Source of the DNA: Chrysoperla carnea
Lineage: Eukaryota; Arthropoda; Insecta; Neuroptera; Chrysopidae
Assembly: GCF_905475395.1 (NCBI RefSeq)
Contig: NC_058342.1
Coordinates: 20,804,640 to 20,868,639, forward strand
Direction: 5' to 3'
DNA length: 64,000 bases
Shown here piece by piece: positions 47,201 to 59,200 of this stretch (its first letter is position 1; the number at the start of each line of letters is the position of its first letter). The position numbers were made by a program, and so were the translations under genes. The notes beneath the pieces are model-generated. The model saw nothing but the letters and a program-made list of their open reading frames with translations. It was not told the origin of the DNA and did no database searches.

Positions 47201-50200
47201 CTGGGCGTCAGGTACTTTGAACGGCAATTTCGTAGTGATATTCGTGTTTAGTGGCCCCAAAAAATTCGAGTAACGAGGTTTGATATTAACGAGAAGATAC
47301 ATATTCTCGTAAAACTGCAAGAGACGAGGTGTATACTGCACCCCCCCCCCTCTGCACCCTGCACACCAGATACCTCGAGGACCATTTTTATGGTGATATT
47401 CAAGTTCAGCGACCCTTAAAATTCCCGAGTAGCCAAATTAGACTCATTTCCATCGATATATAGTTTCCAGTGTTTCATTTCTCCTTCATCACTTTTTCAC
47501 AAAAAACCGCAACTTGATCCGTCTTACTGAAAAACCGCAACTCGATCTATCTTACTGAAAAATCGACAGTTGACCCGTTTTTAGTGGTTAACTTCTTTGT
47601 CTAATAAGCAAAATCCTTGCAGTCACTACAGTACACTGGCTAGAAAATAGGCACACTGAACGACATGACATACCAGTTCATCACGATTATTGTAGGATCA
47701 CAGTGGGGAAGAGGAAGAGACGATGTCTCATCTTCATTGTCACAGTTCAGCTCTTGCCATGAAGAGATGAACCATTTGGTTCAGTCTTTCTTTGACGACC
47801 TCTCCGATCTGTAGTCTGTTGACGTCCAAGCTCTCTCACTGTTTTTAAACAACTCCAAATGGCTCATTATAATGCCCGGAGATGAGTAAAACCCTCTTTT
47901 CGGTATCACAACGGACCCGAAGGTCTAAGTGTGTCTCACCTCAGGACAGCAATTGTAACCTAACCTAACCGTCAGTGTCTCGATTCTAATTGCGAGTAAA
48001 ATTTTAATGATTTTAAAATGATGTTTTACAGGAATCGTGATAATTTTTATAGTAGTGATAATGTAGATAATTCAAGAAATTGGGCATCTAGTACAAGTTT
48101 ATCCACCGTACAAGATGACTACAAAGAAAGTACAAGACGTGTCAGTGGGAACACAACAAGTGATCATTCAAATAGTATAATTGATAGTAGTGGAAGTGGA
48201 GGGGGTGGTGTTACATCATGGACCTCAACACCAGATCTATCACATTTAAATAATAATATAACTAGTACAAGTGCAACGTCCAATCATGTTAATTATAGTT
48301 TGCCATTACCGAAAAAACGTACTCTAACACAACAATCATCTTTAGATAGTCATACTCAACCAAAAATTGATACCGGTCAGCAACATGAAACCAGTTAGTA
48401 TTATCTTAAAGTACAGCAAAAGATTTTTGGATAAAGGAAGGTCATTTAAAGGTGGACTCACATACGCGTCGATTTTGGCGCGGTTTTTCTCTAACACGCG
48501 ATGATTTAAACGGGTAGTTGTATGAATTTCATGGAGTAAATTGATCTTTAACGTGCAATGATTATGACGCCTGTTATTTAGCACAATGTATTAATAAAAG
48601 AAACGTTTTACGTATCGTGTTAACTTAGCATGATTGCAAATATTTAAAATGGTGACCCGTACAAAAATCTTTCTTTATCCGACGCGATCCATGAAACTAA
48701 ATTTAAATCCTGGCTAAGTGAGATTTGCAAAAGAAGGAAACCTCGATTTCTGACAAAATACCTCCAATATTGATTTCGAGTTACCGATCCCGCATTTTGA
48801 GACCTTCAAAGGTTTGTTAACCAATACTTTGAAAAATATGAGTCAAATTGTTAAATTACATACATCAGATAAAATTTGGCCAAATTTCATATAATATATA
48901 TAATTTAACCAAAAATTTGAAAATTGAGTAGAATTGCATGTACTTGGTTTATTAAAATTAGATCAAAGTTGCATTTGGCAGAGCGAATTCAATTATTTTG
49001 AGTTTTCGTGACGTCACCAGGTACAAAAAATCTATTTTTTTGATAATTTATCCAAATTTGATCTGATATGCAAAATTTAAACCAAAAATTTGGAAAATAC
49101 GGCCCATATTGAATGCGATAGAACAAAATCAACTTTTTTGAGTTTTGGTGATTTCACTTAACCAGGTTTTACTGTATTTTACTAAAGATTATTGATTAAT
49201 GAGAAATTGTTTATTTTTAGAAGTGACGTTAATACGTCCAGATTTAGTAATCAAAAAAACAGATACGTTAGCTGAGCGTGTGAAAAAAATGCAAGCACAA
49301 AAAAATGCCACAACAAATACAACGAGCAAAGCCCAAACCACAAAAACAACCACACCAAAACCGGAACCCGTAAAAACAACTCCAAAACCTGAAGTACCAA
49401 AACCAGCCACAAAAACAAGGGAAGAACTTGACAAAGAACAACAGAAAAACGATGTCCAATTTTTAATCCAAGTCAAATCAAAAAGTACGCTAAATAAAAA
49501 AATCGATACGGACGACGCAATCAGTATTGCAGATACAATCAGCATTGCAGACACAGATATCACAGATCGAACAGATACAACGTTAGTTGGCAACAATGAA
49601 TTAACGGAGCAAATAGAGTCACTAAAAAAAGAGTTGGAACAAATGAAACAAAAATGTGAACGTATTGAGCGAGAGAAAAGTGATATGTTACTGCGCAAAA
49701 TCACAACAAATGCATCAACGGATCGAACAAGTCGTGCCTACAAATCGAATCAAACGGATTTGTTAAAACTCCAACAAAAAGTTAACGAATTACAAACCTT
49801 AAATGAAGATTTACAAGATGACAAAAAATCGTTGCAGTTAAAAGTTAAGGAATTGGAAAGTGAATTAACGGAAGCGAAGCAAAATAAACAACTTGTTAAC
49901 GAATTGCAAACGAAGTTAACAGCAGCTGAGCAATTGTGCGAGGAATTAATGGATGAAAACGAAGACATGAAGAAGGAAATGAGAGATCTTGAAGAGGAGA
50001 TTGAAGAAATGCAAGATAACTTCCGGGAAGATCAAGCTGATGAATATACATCGCTCAAGAAGGAATTAGAACAGACCTCAAAGAACTGTCGTATACTATC
50101 GTTTAAATTACGTAAATCTGAACGTAAAATCGATGAGTTAGAAGCAATTAAGAGTGAGTTAGAACAAAAATTACAAAGTAGTGGGGGTGTTTCACCAACT

Positions 50201-53200
50201 GCGACAAATAATATTGAACGTATTAAACAGTTGGAGAGTGAATTAAGTCAATCGAATAATCAAGTAACGCAATTAAAAGAACAATTACTTAGTACGAATG
50301 ATAAGTTGTTGAAGTTAGAAGCAACTTCGACCAAGAAGAAACCACCGATGCTTGGTAATATTGGTAAATCTGCGTCATCGGGAGCTGTTGAAAATACTGT
50401 CCCAACTGTTGTAAGTTTTTTAATTTCGATGAGATTTCTTTCTAGGGAACTATCATGATAATAATAAAAACAATAATAAAACATAAGGGGGTTACCGCAA
50501 ATAGATCTCTAATCCCTAGACCAAAGGATCCTCTGTGCCTTCCTTGATAGCATCCTATCATTCGAAGGCGAGACGTCTACGAGTAAGAGATGCTATTTTA
50601 AGCAGAAGAAGCTTAATTTCTTCCACGATTGATAGATCCAAGATTTAGGACCCGAACATTCTGAGTCTGACACCCTGCAGATTTCTGCAATTGCAAATAA
50701 AATGTATGGAAGTCTCATCACCCTCCATCCAGATCCTACAAGTGGGATACTCAAAGATCCACATGTTATGAAGCTGGTAGTTCAATCGACAGTGTCTTGC
50801 TAAAAGTCTCACCACCCTTCTCAACTGTCATAGTGAGTTTCAGGCAAGCACAGTCGAATGGTCTAAAGGCATTATGGCTTGTCGTGGCCATTCCTTGATT
50901 CGGTAAATTACGGAGTATCTTACAATGAGAATGGCAAGTTCAGAAATCTTGATGCTACAAGAGCCTGAAGAGCGGTCTATCTGAGAAGATGCTGATATGT
51001 GCTCCACTGCAACCTTTCGTGTTACAGACCTGGACACCTCTCAGCATAGCAAAGATTTTTGATTGGAAAATCGTCACATATTGAAGGTTTTGGGATCGCC
51101 AATTTGGAGGCCTAAAACTCATTGTTTTACCCTGTAATTATGCAACCCATTAACCTCTCATAAACCATCGCCTGAAAATTATCCAGGCTCTTAAGAGAAA
51201 AAAAAATTTATGAGAAAATTTCGGCTCAAAGTTTCTGCATACTTAAATTTATCCAACACCTATTGAATGAAAATTAACTTTTATTTCTTTGTTAATTGAT
51301 TAGAAAATATCGAGAGAATCATTAATTCGAGGAAATTCACAAGATGATCCCGCACAATTAGCTAGAGATTTGCAAGATTCCATTGAGCGTGAAGCTGATT
51401 TACGAGAACAACTTAAATTTGCTGAAGAAGAGGTATCGTATTTTAATTTTATCTATCGTAATGGGACTACAGACCTCTGGAAAAAATATTTCAAAGACCA
51501 AAATCGGCCGAAAAAATTTTTTGTATTCAACGTGAGCTATCCAAATTAACATTGTTTTGATTAACTTGGCCGAATTTGAGATTTTTTAACGTTGAATACT
51601 GAATATTTTGTCTGCAACTCAAGTTTTGGTCGATTTTCTAGCGATTTTTTAGTCGATTTTTTTTCCAGAGATATATAATCCTGTGACCCTTATCCGTATT
51701 CAAGTACGTAGTCAGTGCAGATAAGGGGACTTTGCTTCTTTTAAAATTCTTAGAAACTTTGGAATCAGTTAAAATTTGAATTAAATCTCTCACAAAAAGT
51801 AATTGTGGCTACGAACTTGTAAATATGAACCTCATAACATATACTGGAATTTCGATTAGTCGAATACTTCTGTAAGACGAACAAGACTGACAGCTGTTGT
51901 ACCAAATCTGCAATAATACGGGAATCGTGTTCCCAAAAGACGTAGATTTATGAAGTCTTTTTAGTTAGTCACGTTATACAAAAATTATGAGAGTGAATTT
52001 TTATGATTTGCGCGCACATTACATGTTGAAGTTAGTTACAATTTTTTAATACCATGTAGTTAGTCAATAAACGTAATGTCACTCACAAAGTATCAGGCCG
52101 TAAGTGAGACAATAAATGGCTATGTCTATCTCTGTCGCAAAAGTCGACTCGATGTGCGCAAGTGTCACGAATCTATAATAAGTTAAGTTTGTATACGTTG
52201 TCATACACAAACTCACATTCTCGGACATGCGTACAAGGCTCGCCGTTTTGCAAGAAAGATAGATGGCTAAATGTCTGCACTGTAGGGGTTTCGCTCGGCT
52301 TCAAATCCCCACTAGCATTATTTGAGTTTATATATGGATAACATTCTAAATGTCGTTTATGAACATAAAAGATAGGTTAATTTGTTTACATTATTTATAA
52401 ATTATTATATTTGTAATTACCGAAGAAGTATAACTTTTTACGTGCAAATGTACACACATACTTTTTTTCTTAGTATATTTCCGAGTTGTATTAGTCGGAG
52501 GAAACTCTCGTAAAGTCATATACGAAAGTCTACACAGAATTGTTGTGTCCACGAAAATTTCTCGCTTCCCTTGCAATTTGACTAATCGAAATTCCTTTGA
52601 GATTATTTTAAAATGTCTAATGTTATATGAATTCAGTTCAAAATGCAATTATCTATAATCAAACTACAATATCTTCAACAATACCAGCCAAAACTACAAT
52701 CAACAGTCTCAACAATTACAGAAACAATATCAAAACAACATTTTGGTCAACAATTCAAAATGTCTGTTGATATAAAACACACTCAAACTGACGATAAATT
52801 CAAACAAGATTTTGGTCAACAATTTAAGTCAACTGTTGATTCACATCAATTTACTCAAACTGAGAATTCTAGACAAGACTTTGGACAACAATTTAGATCA
52901 AGTATTGATTCACAGTATACTCAAACCGATAATAATTCTAGCCAAGATTTTGGCCAACAAATAACAATACCTGTTGATTCAAGCCTTACCCAAACTGAGA
53001 ATCAATCAGATTCAAGTTATACTCAAACTGATGATTCAACAAAGTTATTCAGCAAAATTATTCATAGTAAACTTAAAACTAGACCGAATCAACTGTTGTT
53101 ACCTTTACTGTCATTCCCATTTGTTTTGCCATCACTTCAACAGCAAATATTTTCTGGAAGTCTTGATGGAGTTGATCAACTTCAATCAACTTCATCAAAG

Positions 53201-56200
53201 ACCTTAGGTTTGTTCTTTTTGACTTGTATGTACAGTCGAAACCGATTATAACGACAAACGCAGACTGAATCCAAATGTAAATACACCTGTGAACATACCG
53301 TTTATAACAACATCGGATAAAATGACATATCGGTTATATCGATTAACGATCATTAGAATTAGACGTCTATAACGACCAAAATTTACTATTTTGAACACTA
53401 TTCATTTAGCACGGCAGCACTCGCGTCAACCGTTCGGTAATCTTGAGTCGCGGGATGAGAGATTTACTCACGCGTTCTGCTCATGCGTCAAATATTCTCT
53501 CTGAAAGAATATTATTTCATTTAGATAAAATGTGTATATATTGCTTGTGGAATATAACACCTTTTATCGTATGTCCCTTCAAGTGTCTTTATAAGCGATT
53601 TTGACTGTATTTTTGTATTATCTATTTGTTTGTGATTAATTACAGGCGCAAAATTTGAGAAGGAAAACATCTAGAATTGAAGATGATAACGAATCATTGG
53701 TACTTCAACTCAAGAAAATGGCTACAAAGGCAAGAAGTATGTGTATCAGTGTGTTTTTTGTATATCTTTGTCTTACTATGCAGTTTTTGCATGATTATAA
53801 TTCATTTATAACGTTTTGTTATCTTTATCTAAATTCAATATCTAAGCCATTTTCTAGAGTTTTGTATTTTATATATGATGTACCTGCTACTAATCACTAA
53901 CACTACTAATTTTAAATTTTTAACTAGGTCCCCCGGCACTTTATCCATTTTTGGATTACCGAGTGAAAATTTAATCTAAGCTATGAATAAGAAAATACTG
54001 AAAAAGTTCAATAAAAATTCCAAGATTCCCCAACTTTTTTTGAAGTACAATAATTTGAAATTATTCTATTCGAAAAATATAGAATTCTCTATTTGCGTCA
54101 TATTCTGATAAAAAACCTTCACTAAGGAAAATCACACCCAAAACGAAGATTTCGTGATTAAAATTGATGCAGAAAAAATACTTTCTGAGATATCGCTGAA
54201 AAATAAAGTCTTCGGTATTCAATTCTGGAGACTCTCTCCCCTGATCTATACTAAATTTCCTTATCTTTTAATCCAGAATCTCAAAACTCCCCGAAATTTC
54301 CAGATCTTGCAGGTCAATTATCACCCTCTAAATATGAATAGGAGAAGGTGTCCTATAATGACCACCGTAAGAAAAAGTGTAATTTATAGCCAAAATATTC
54401 GAGTTATGTATAACGTCGAAATATTTTTGGTTTTTTTATTCACGTGTTGCAATATTGGCATGAAAATTTCTTTTAATTTTTTCAAAATTTTAGAACTATT
54501 CAATATTTCTCAAAAGGGATCGTTTTACTGACCTTGTAAGAATAGGTGGGTAAAATGATCCCAATGCATTTTTTACGAAACAGTTCACATAAAATATTAA
54601 TTGTTCTTTTACATTGCATCAACAATTAGTATAAAAAAATCACTGGTAAAATCATCTAAATCAACACATTCAAGATTCGCACCACATAATGGGTGATCAT
54701 TTTACCTATTATAATTTTACACACAAAATAGGGATCATTTTAGCGTATATAAAGAGGATCATTTTACTCGTAACGACATTATAATTAAAAGTCAACAGAA
54801 GCTATAGAATTAAAACAACCAGTCGGTGAAAAGTAACACAAAAAAGAAATTTGTCATTGAAATTTGTCTTACCATAGATTATAAGCAGTAAAATTAATAT
54901 TTTTGCCACGAAACACAAAATAGCTTATACATCGCCATAAGTCTTTGAGGGATCATTTTACACTAAGGGATCTTTATAGAGCACTTTCCTCTAAGTATCT
55001 GGCCTGGAGAGTTTTTTTCCTATCAAGTATTTATGATAAATAACAGACAAAGATCAGTTTTAGAAACCTCGAAAATAGAAATAGAAAAATATCCTTCCTT
55101 CTTAGTATCGTCATAGACAGGGACAGATTTTTCTTAAGTGTGGCTCTGGGGCACCCTGAAAAATGCCGCCCCATAAAATTTTGAATAGGCCCTTCCTCTA
55201 AGTGCCACTACAGACTTTGAATATACATACCTGACTTGATTACAGACTCTGGCTCTGAATACGGAGTCTCGATGACCAAGATGACTGTGGAGTACTTTAT
55301 TATCTTTCTCACAATTTGTTTTAGAACTACTTATGTACCTTTTTATTTGAAAGTTTGCATATTAACAATTCATTAATTAATATACAATTAAAACTAGTAA
55401 TTAAATGATTAATATATAAAATATTAATATTTTAGGTCGAAAATTAAGTCCAACTCCACGTCTATCGCCAGAATCATCGATTGACAAAGACGAAGGTATC
55501 TCTGATATAGAAGATCCAACCGAATTAAAATTATTGTTGGAATTAAATGAACAGGTAATAAATATAAACTTATCAATTTATTAGATTTAAAAACTGGACA
55601 ATTTTTCTTCTCGTCAGAATAATAACGCCAGAATTTTATACTGTCTATTTTTAGAGTTAAGATAGAAATTTCCCTTTGTGCGTGCCCACAAACTCACGTT
55701 TATCGAGAAAATAATCCAAGTCGTATGCGAAGAGTCTAATTGTTGATTAACACATGCCTTGCAAGTTCGAGTTTACGGAAGTCCATTCTCGCATATCTTC
55801 CGAGAAAACCAATAATCAAAATGATTTTTTTGTGTGGCAAATTTCTGATTTAAAATACCTTCTTCCTTTGAGAATCACAGGGGATAGCATTCACATCTAA
55901 GCAGAGTGAAGATTTTCAAAGCCTGATTTATCTTATTATTTCAAATTTCAGGAAGCTGCGGTTTTAAGACGTAAAGTTGAAGATTTAGAAGTTGAAAATG
56001 ACATGTTAAACAAAAAAGTGAAAGAACTGCATGAGAAAAAGTACAAATCGCCTATGACAACTACAACTACAACAACGACATCAGCGGATAAAAAACAAAT
56101 TAAAATGTTAGAACAAGAACTAAATGAACTTAAAAAGAAATTAGCAGACAAACAAAAGTCATCTTCATCGAATGACGAAGATAAAACAACAATTAACTTA

Positions 56201-59200
56201 AAAAGACAATTAGAAATAATGGAGCAAGAAACGCAGATCTTGCATGGTAAAATCAAAACTTTGGAGCATGATCATGATGAGTTGCTCAAAGAAAATAAAC
56301 GGTAAGTAGCCAAAGTCACTGAGCCGGTTACTGGTTACGGCCGACTTACCTATAATTAGCACCTGGATGCCCGAGCTTTGCTCGTTATTTATTTTAAGTG
56401 AAACCTATCTAGATTGGCTTTTTGTCTCCGAAATTCCCTGCATACTAAATGTCATGAAAATCGTTGGAGCTGTTTCCGAAATTAAAGTTTCCGAGAAAAA
56501 CGATGTTTTCTTAAAATAAAACCTACCTAGATGGATTTTTCGTCCCAAAAACCCCCTGCATACTAACCGTGTAACAAAACCATCTACCGAAACCTATTTT
56601 TAATGTTTCACTCTCGGTAAAGCAGTAAGAGTCACATTTTCCAGTTTGTTTCAGTTTTTCCTGAAAACACGGTTAAAACGACATTTTCAAAAAAAGAAAC
56701 CTAAATAGATTTTTCACCCCAAAAAGTCCCTGCTTACTAATTTTTATGAAAATCGTTGGAGCGGTTTCCGAAATTGTTGATTGATTTTTTTCTAATAGAA
56801 CGTTTTTCTTCTTAATTGTAGGTTACAATTGTTGAGCGCCACCACTAAAAAACCAACAACAGCAGCGTCATCTGATAAAGACAACAACGTACTAGCCGCA
56901 CTAAAAACCAACAAACTAAAGAATGAAAATGATCAACTTAAAGAACAAATAAAAACAATTGAAACCGAGAAAAATCAACTAAATGAACAATTAACTCAAC
57001 TAAAATCGTTGAGTTTAAAACAAATGAAAACAAAACGTACACCAAAGCATCCAACCGATTTAACAACAAAGTTACAATTAAAGAAGATGGTGATTGATTT
57101 AGAAAATGAGATATCTGATTTATTTATTAAATTTAAATATTTAGAAGATGATCAACAAAATCAATCATCAACAAATAAAAATAATAATAATAATAATTTG
57201 GATGATTACAATCAATTAAAATCATTGAATGAACAATTGAATAAAGACTTAGAGAATAGCAAGAAACAGTATACGTCTGATATAAATAAATTAAATGAAC
57301 AAATTAAACAATTAAATTTAGATATGAGTAAGTAATTGCAAATTTTATGTTAAAATATTAAAATTCTTGGCTTCAAATTAGTGGAAATTGATTCGAAAAT
57401 GCAGTCTATCTTAAGAACCAATCGTATGTTTCATTTTTTTTATTAAGGTTGGATAGAGAATTTTATGCCTTTTCAAATTAGGTATAACAAATTAGGGGGT
57501 GCCATTTGAAATTTCAAAGTTCAGGAGGCTAGGGACGAAGATGTTAAACCTAAAATTGTCTATGTATCATTTTTGAACTTCCCCCTCGATATCTAAATCG
57601 ACGCGTTTTCGCACAAAACAATAATCACATCAGGTCAAGATTTATTAAGGGTGGATACTTTTGAAATGAACACTTTATAATATTCGTATAATGATACGTA
57701 TTTATATGGATTAATTGCGTTATTTTTTCTAAAAAAGGATAAAACAGTCTTTTAAAACATATTCATTTTAAAACTGCCTCATTAGAAGAGGAAAATGTTT
57801 AGAAAGAAGTAGTAGGTTCCACGGGTCGGCAAGTCCCCTCCTCTGGTTCTAAAATGTGTTGAATCACATGAGAACTTGGATAGAACAAAAGAATGCTTAG
57901 CGGAGTACAGTGGAATGTAGGGCAATGAAACAGTTGACGAACTGGCTCATGAAGGAGCCACACTCCCATATCAAGGACTGGAACAATATCTAGGAATTAC
58001 TAAAAATCTTACTATCTCCACATTTAATGATTGAGTTGTTGAGTCTATGACCACAAAATCGAAAGGCATAGCAAGCTAAATAAATTATGGTCGAATACAA
58101 TGCCGCAACGTCAATCTGACTCATTGGCAAAAACCGATAAGATATAAACCTTCTGGTTGGGGTACTTACCAAACTTCTAGTCTCAAAAAGTATCTCCCGT
58201 GCATGGAGCTGGACAATATTCCGGATCGACTGTAATGAGGGAACTGGAAGAAATCAACCAAGTTTACTGAATAACACAGCCAGACTGATCTGGGTACCGG
58301 GTCACTCTGGTGTTAAAGAAAATGAAGCCGCGGACTCGTTGGCTCCGTAATCTACCGAATCATGGAACAGCTACGACAGCTCGCCTCAATTACTGAGACT
58401 TTGCGCAAGGCATGCGACAGGCCAAACTGTGTATAACCACAGCTAGCACACTCGACTGTGCTCGAATGAAACTTAAAAGAGCACAGTTGCGAAGGGTGGT
58501 GGGACTCTTAACATATAGATGGGGATCTCTGATGGTTCCACTTGTAGGACCTGCACGGAGAATCTCATTTGTAGGACCTCCATACATGATATTTGCACCT
58601 GCAGAAACCTGCAAGGCGTAAGGTTTAAATTGTTTGGGTCCAAAACGTTGGAACCATCAATCCTGGGAGCAATCCCGGTGTATAATCTGTGGGCTTTCTG
58701 CGAAGAATCTTATAACTTCATCTGCTTAAAATAGCATCTCTTACCCGGAGACGTCTCTCCTTCAGATGAAAGGTTGTTCTTAAGGAGGGCACAGAAGACT
58801 CCTTGATCTAGGTGCTAAGGACCCATTTGCAATACCCCTCTTATGTTTTATAATTATTATTATTAGGCCAATCAGATACAGCAGATATGGCGGGTAAATG
58901 TGGGGTCGTTAAAAAAAGACCTTATCTGTCTTTTTTTTTATCTTCTTCGTCGCAAAATCTGATGCGTTTGATTCACTTCACTAATTTTATCTAAAAGAAT
59001 CAAAATTTGTGAATACTTTTACATTAAGTGGATAATTAAAAAAATTTTGAATCAAAATTAATTTTGTTTTTTAGAAAAATATGAAGATTATGAAAAAATA
59101 ACAAAAGAATTAGCCACAATTAAAAAAGACATTCAAACAAAAGATAAAGAAATTCTTCTGCTAAAAAAACAAATCGATCAATCAAAATCAGAAAATGATA

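Noticed and set aside
49189-49704. 171-residue open frame on -
   Set aside because: It is antisense to the well-supported Lys/Thr/Pro-rich exon at 49221-50410; its Ser/Phe/Val richness mirrors that exon.
54154-54531. 125-residue open frame on +
   Set aside because: No recognisable motif, AT-driven composition (Ile, Lys, Asn, Phe), inside an intron, and no splice sites that would join it in phase.
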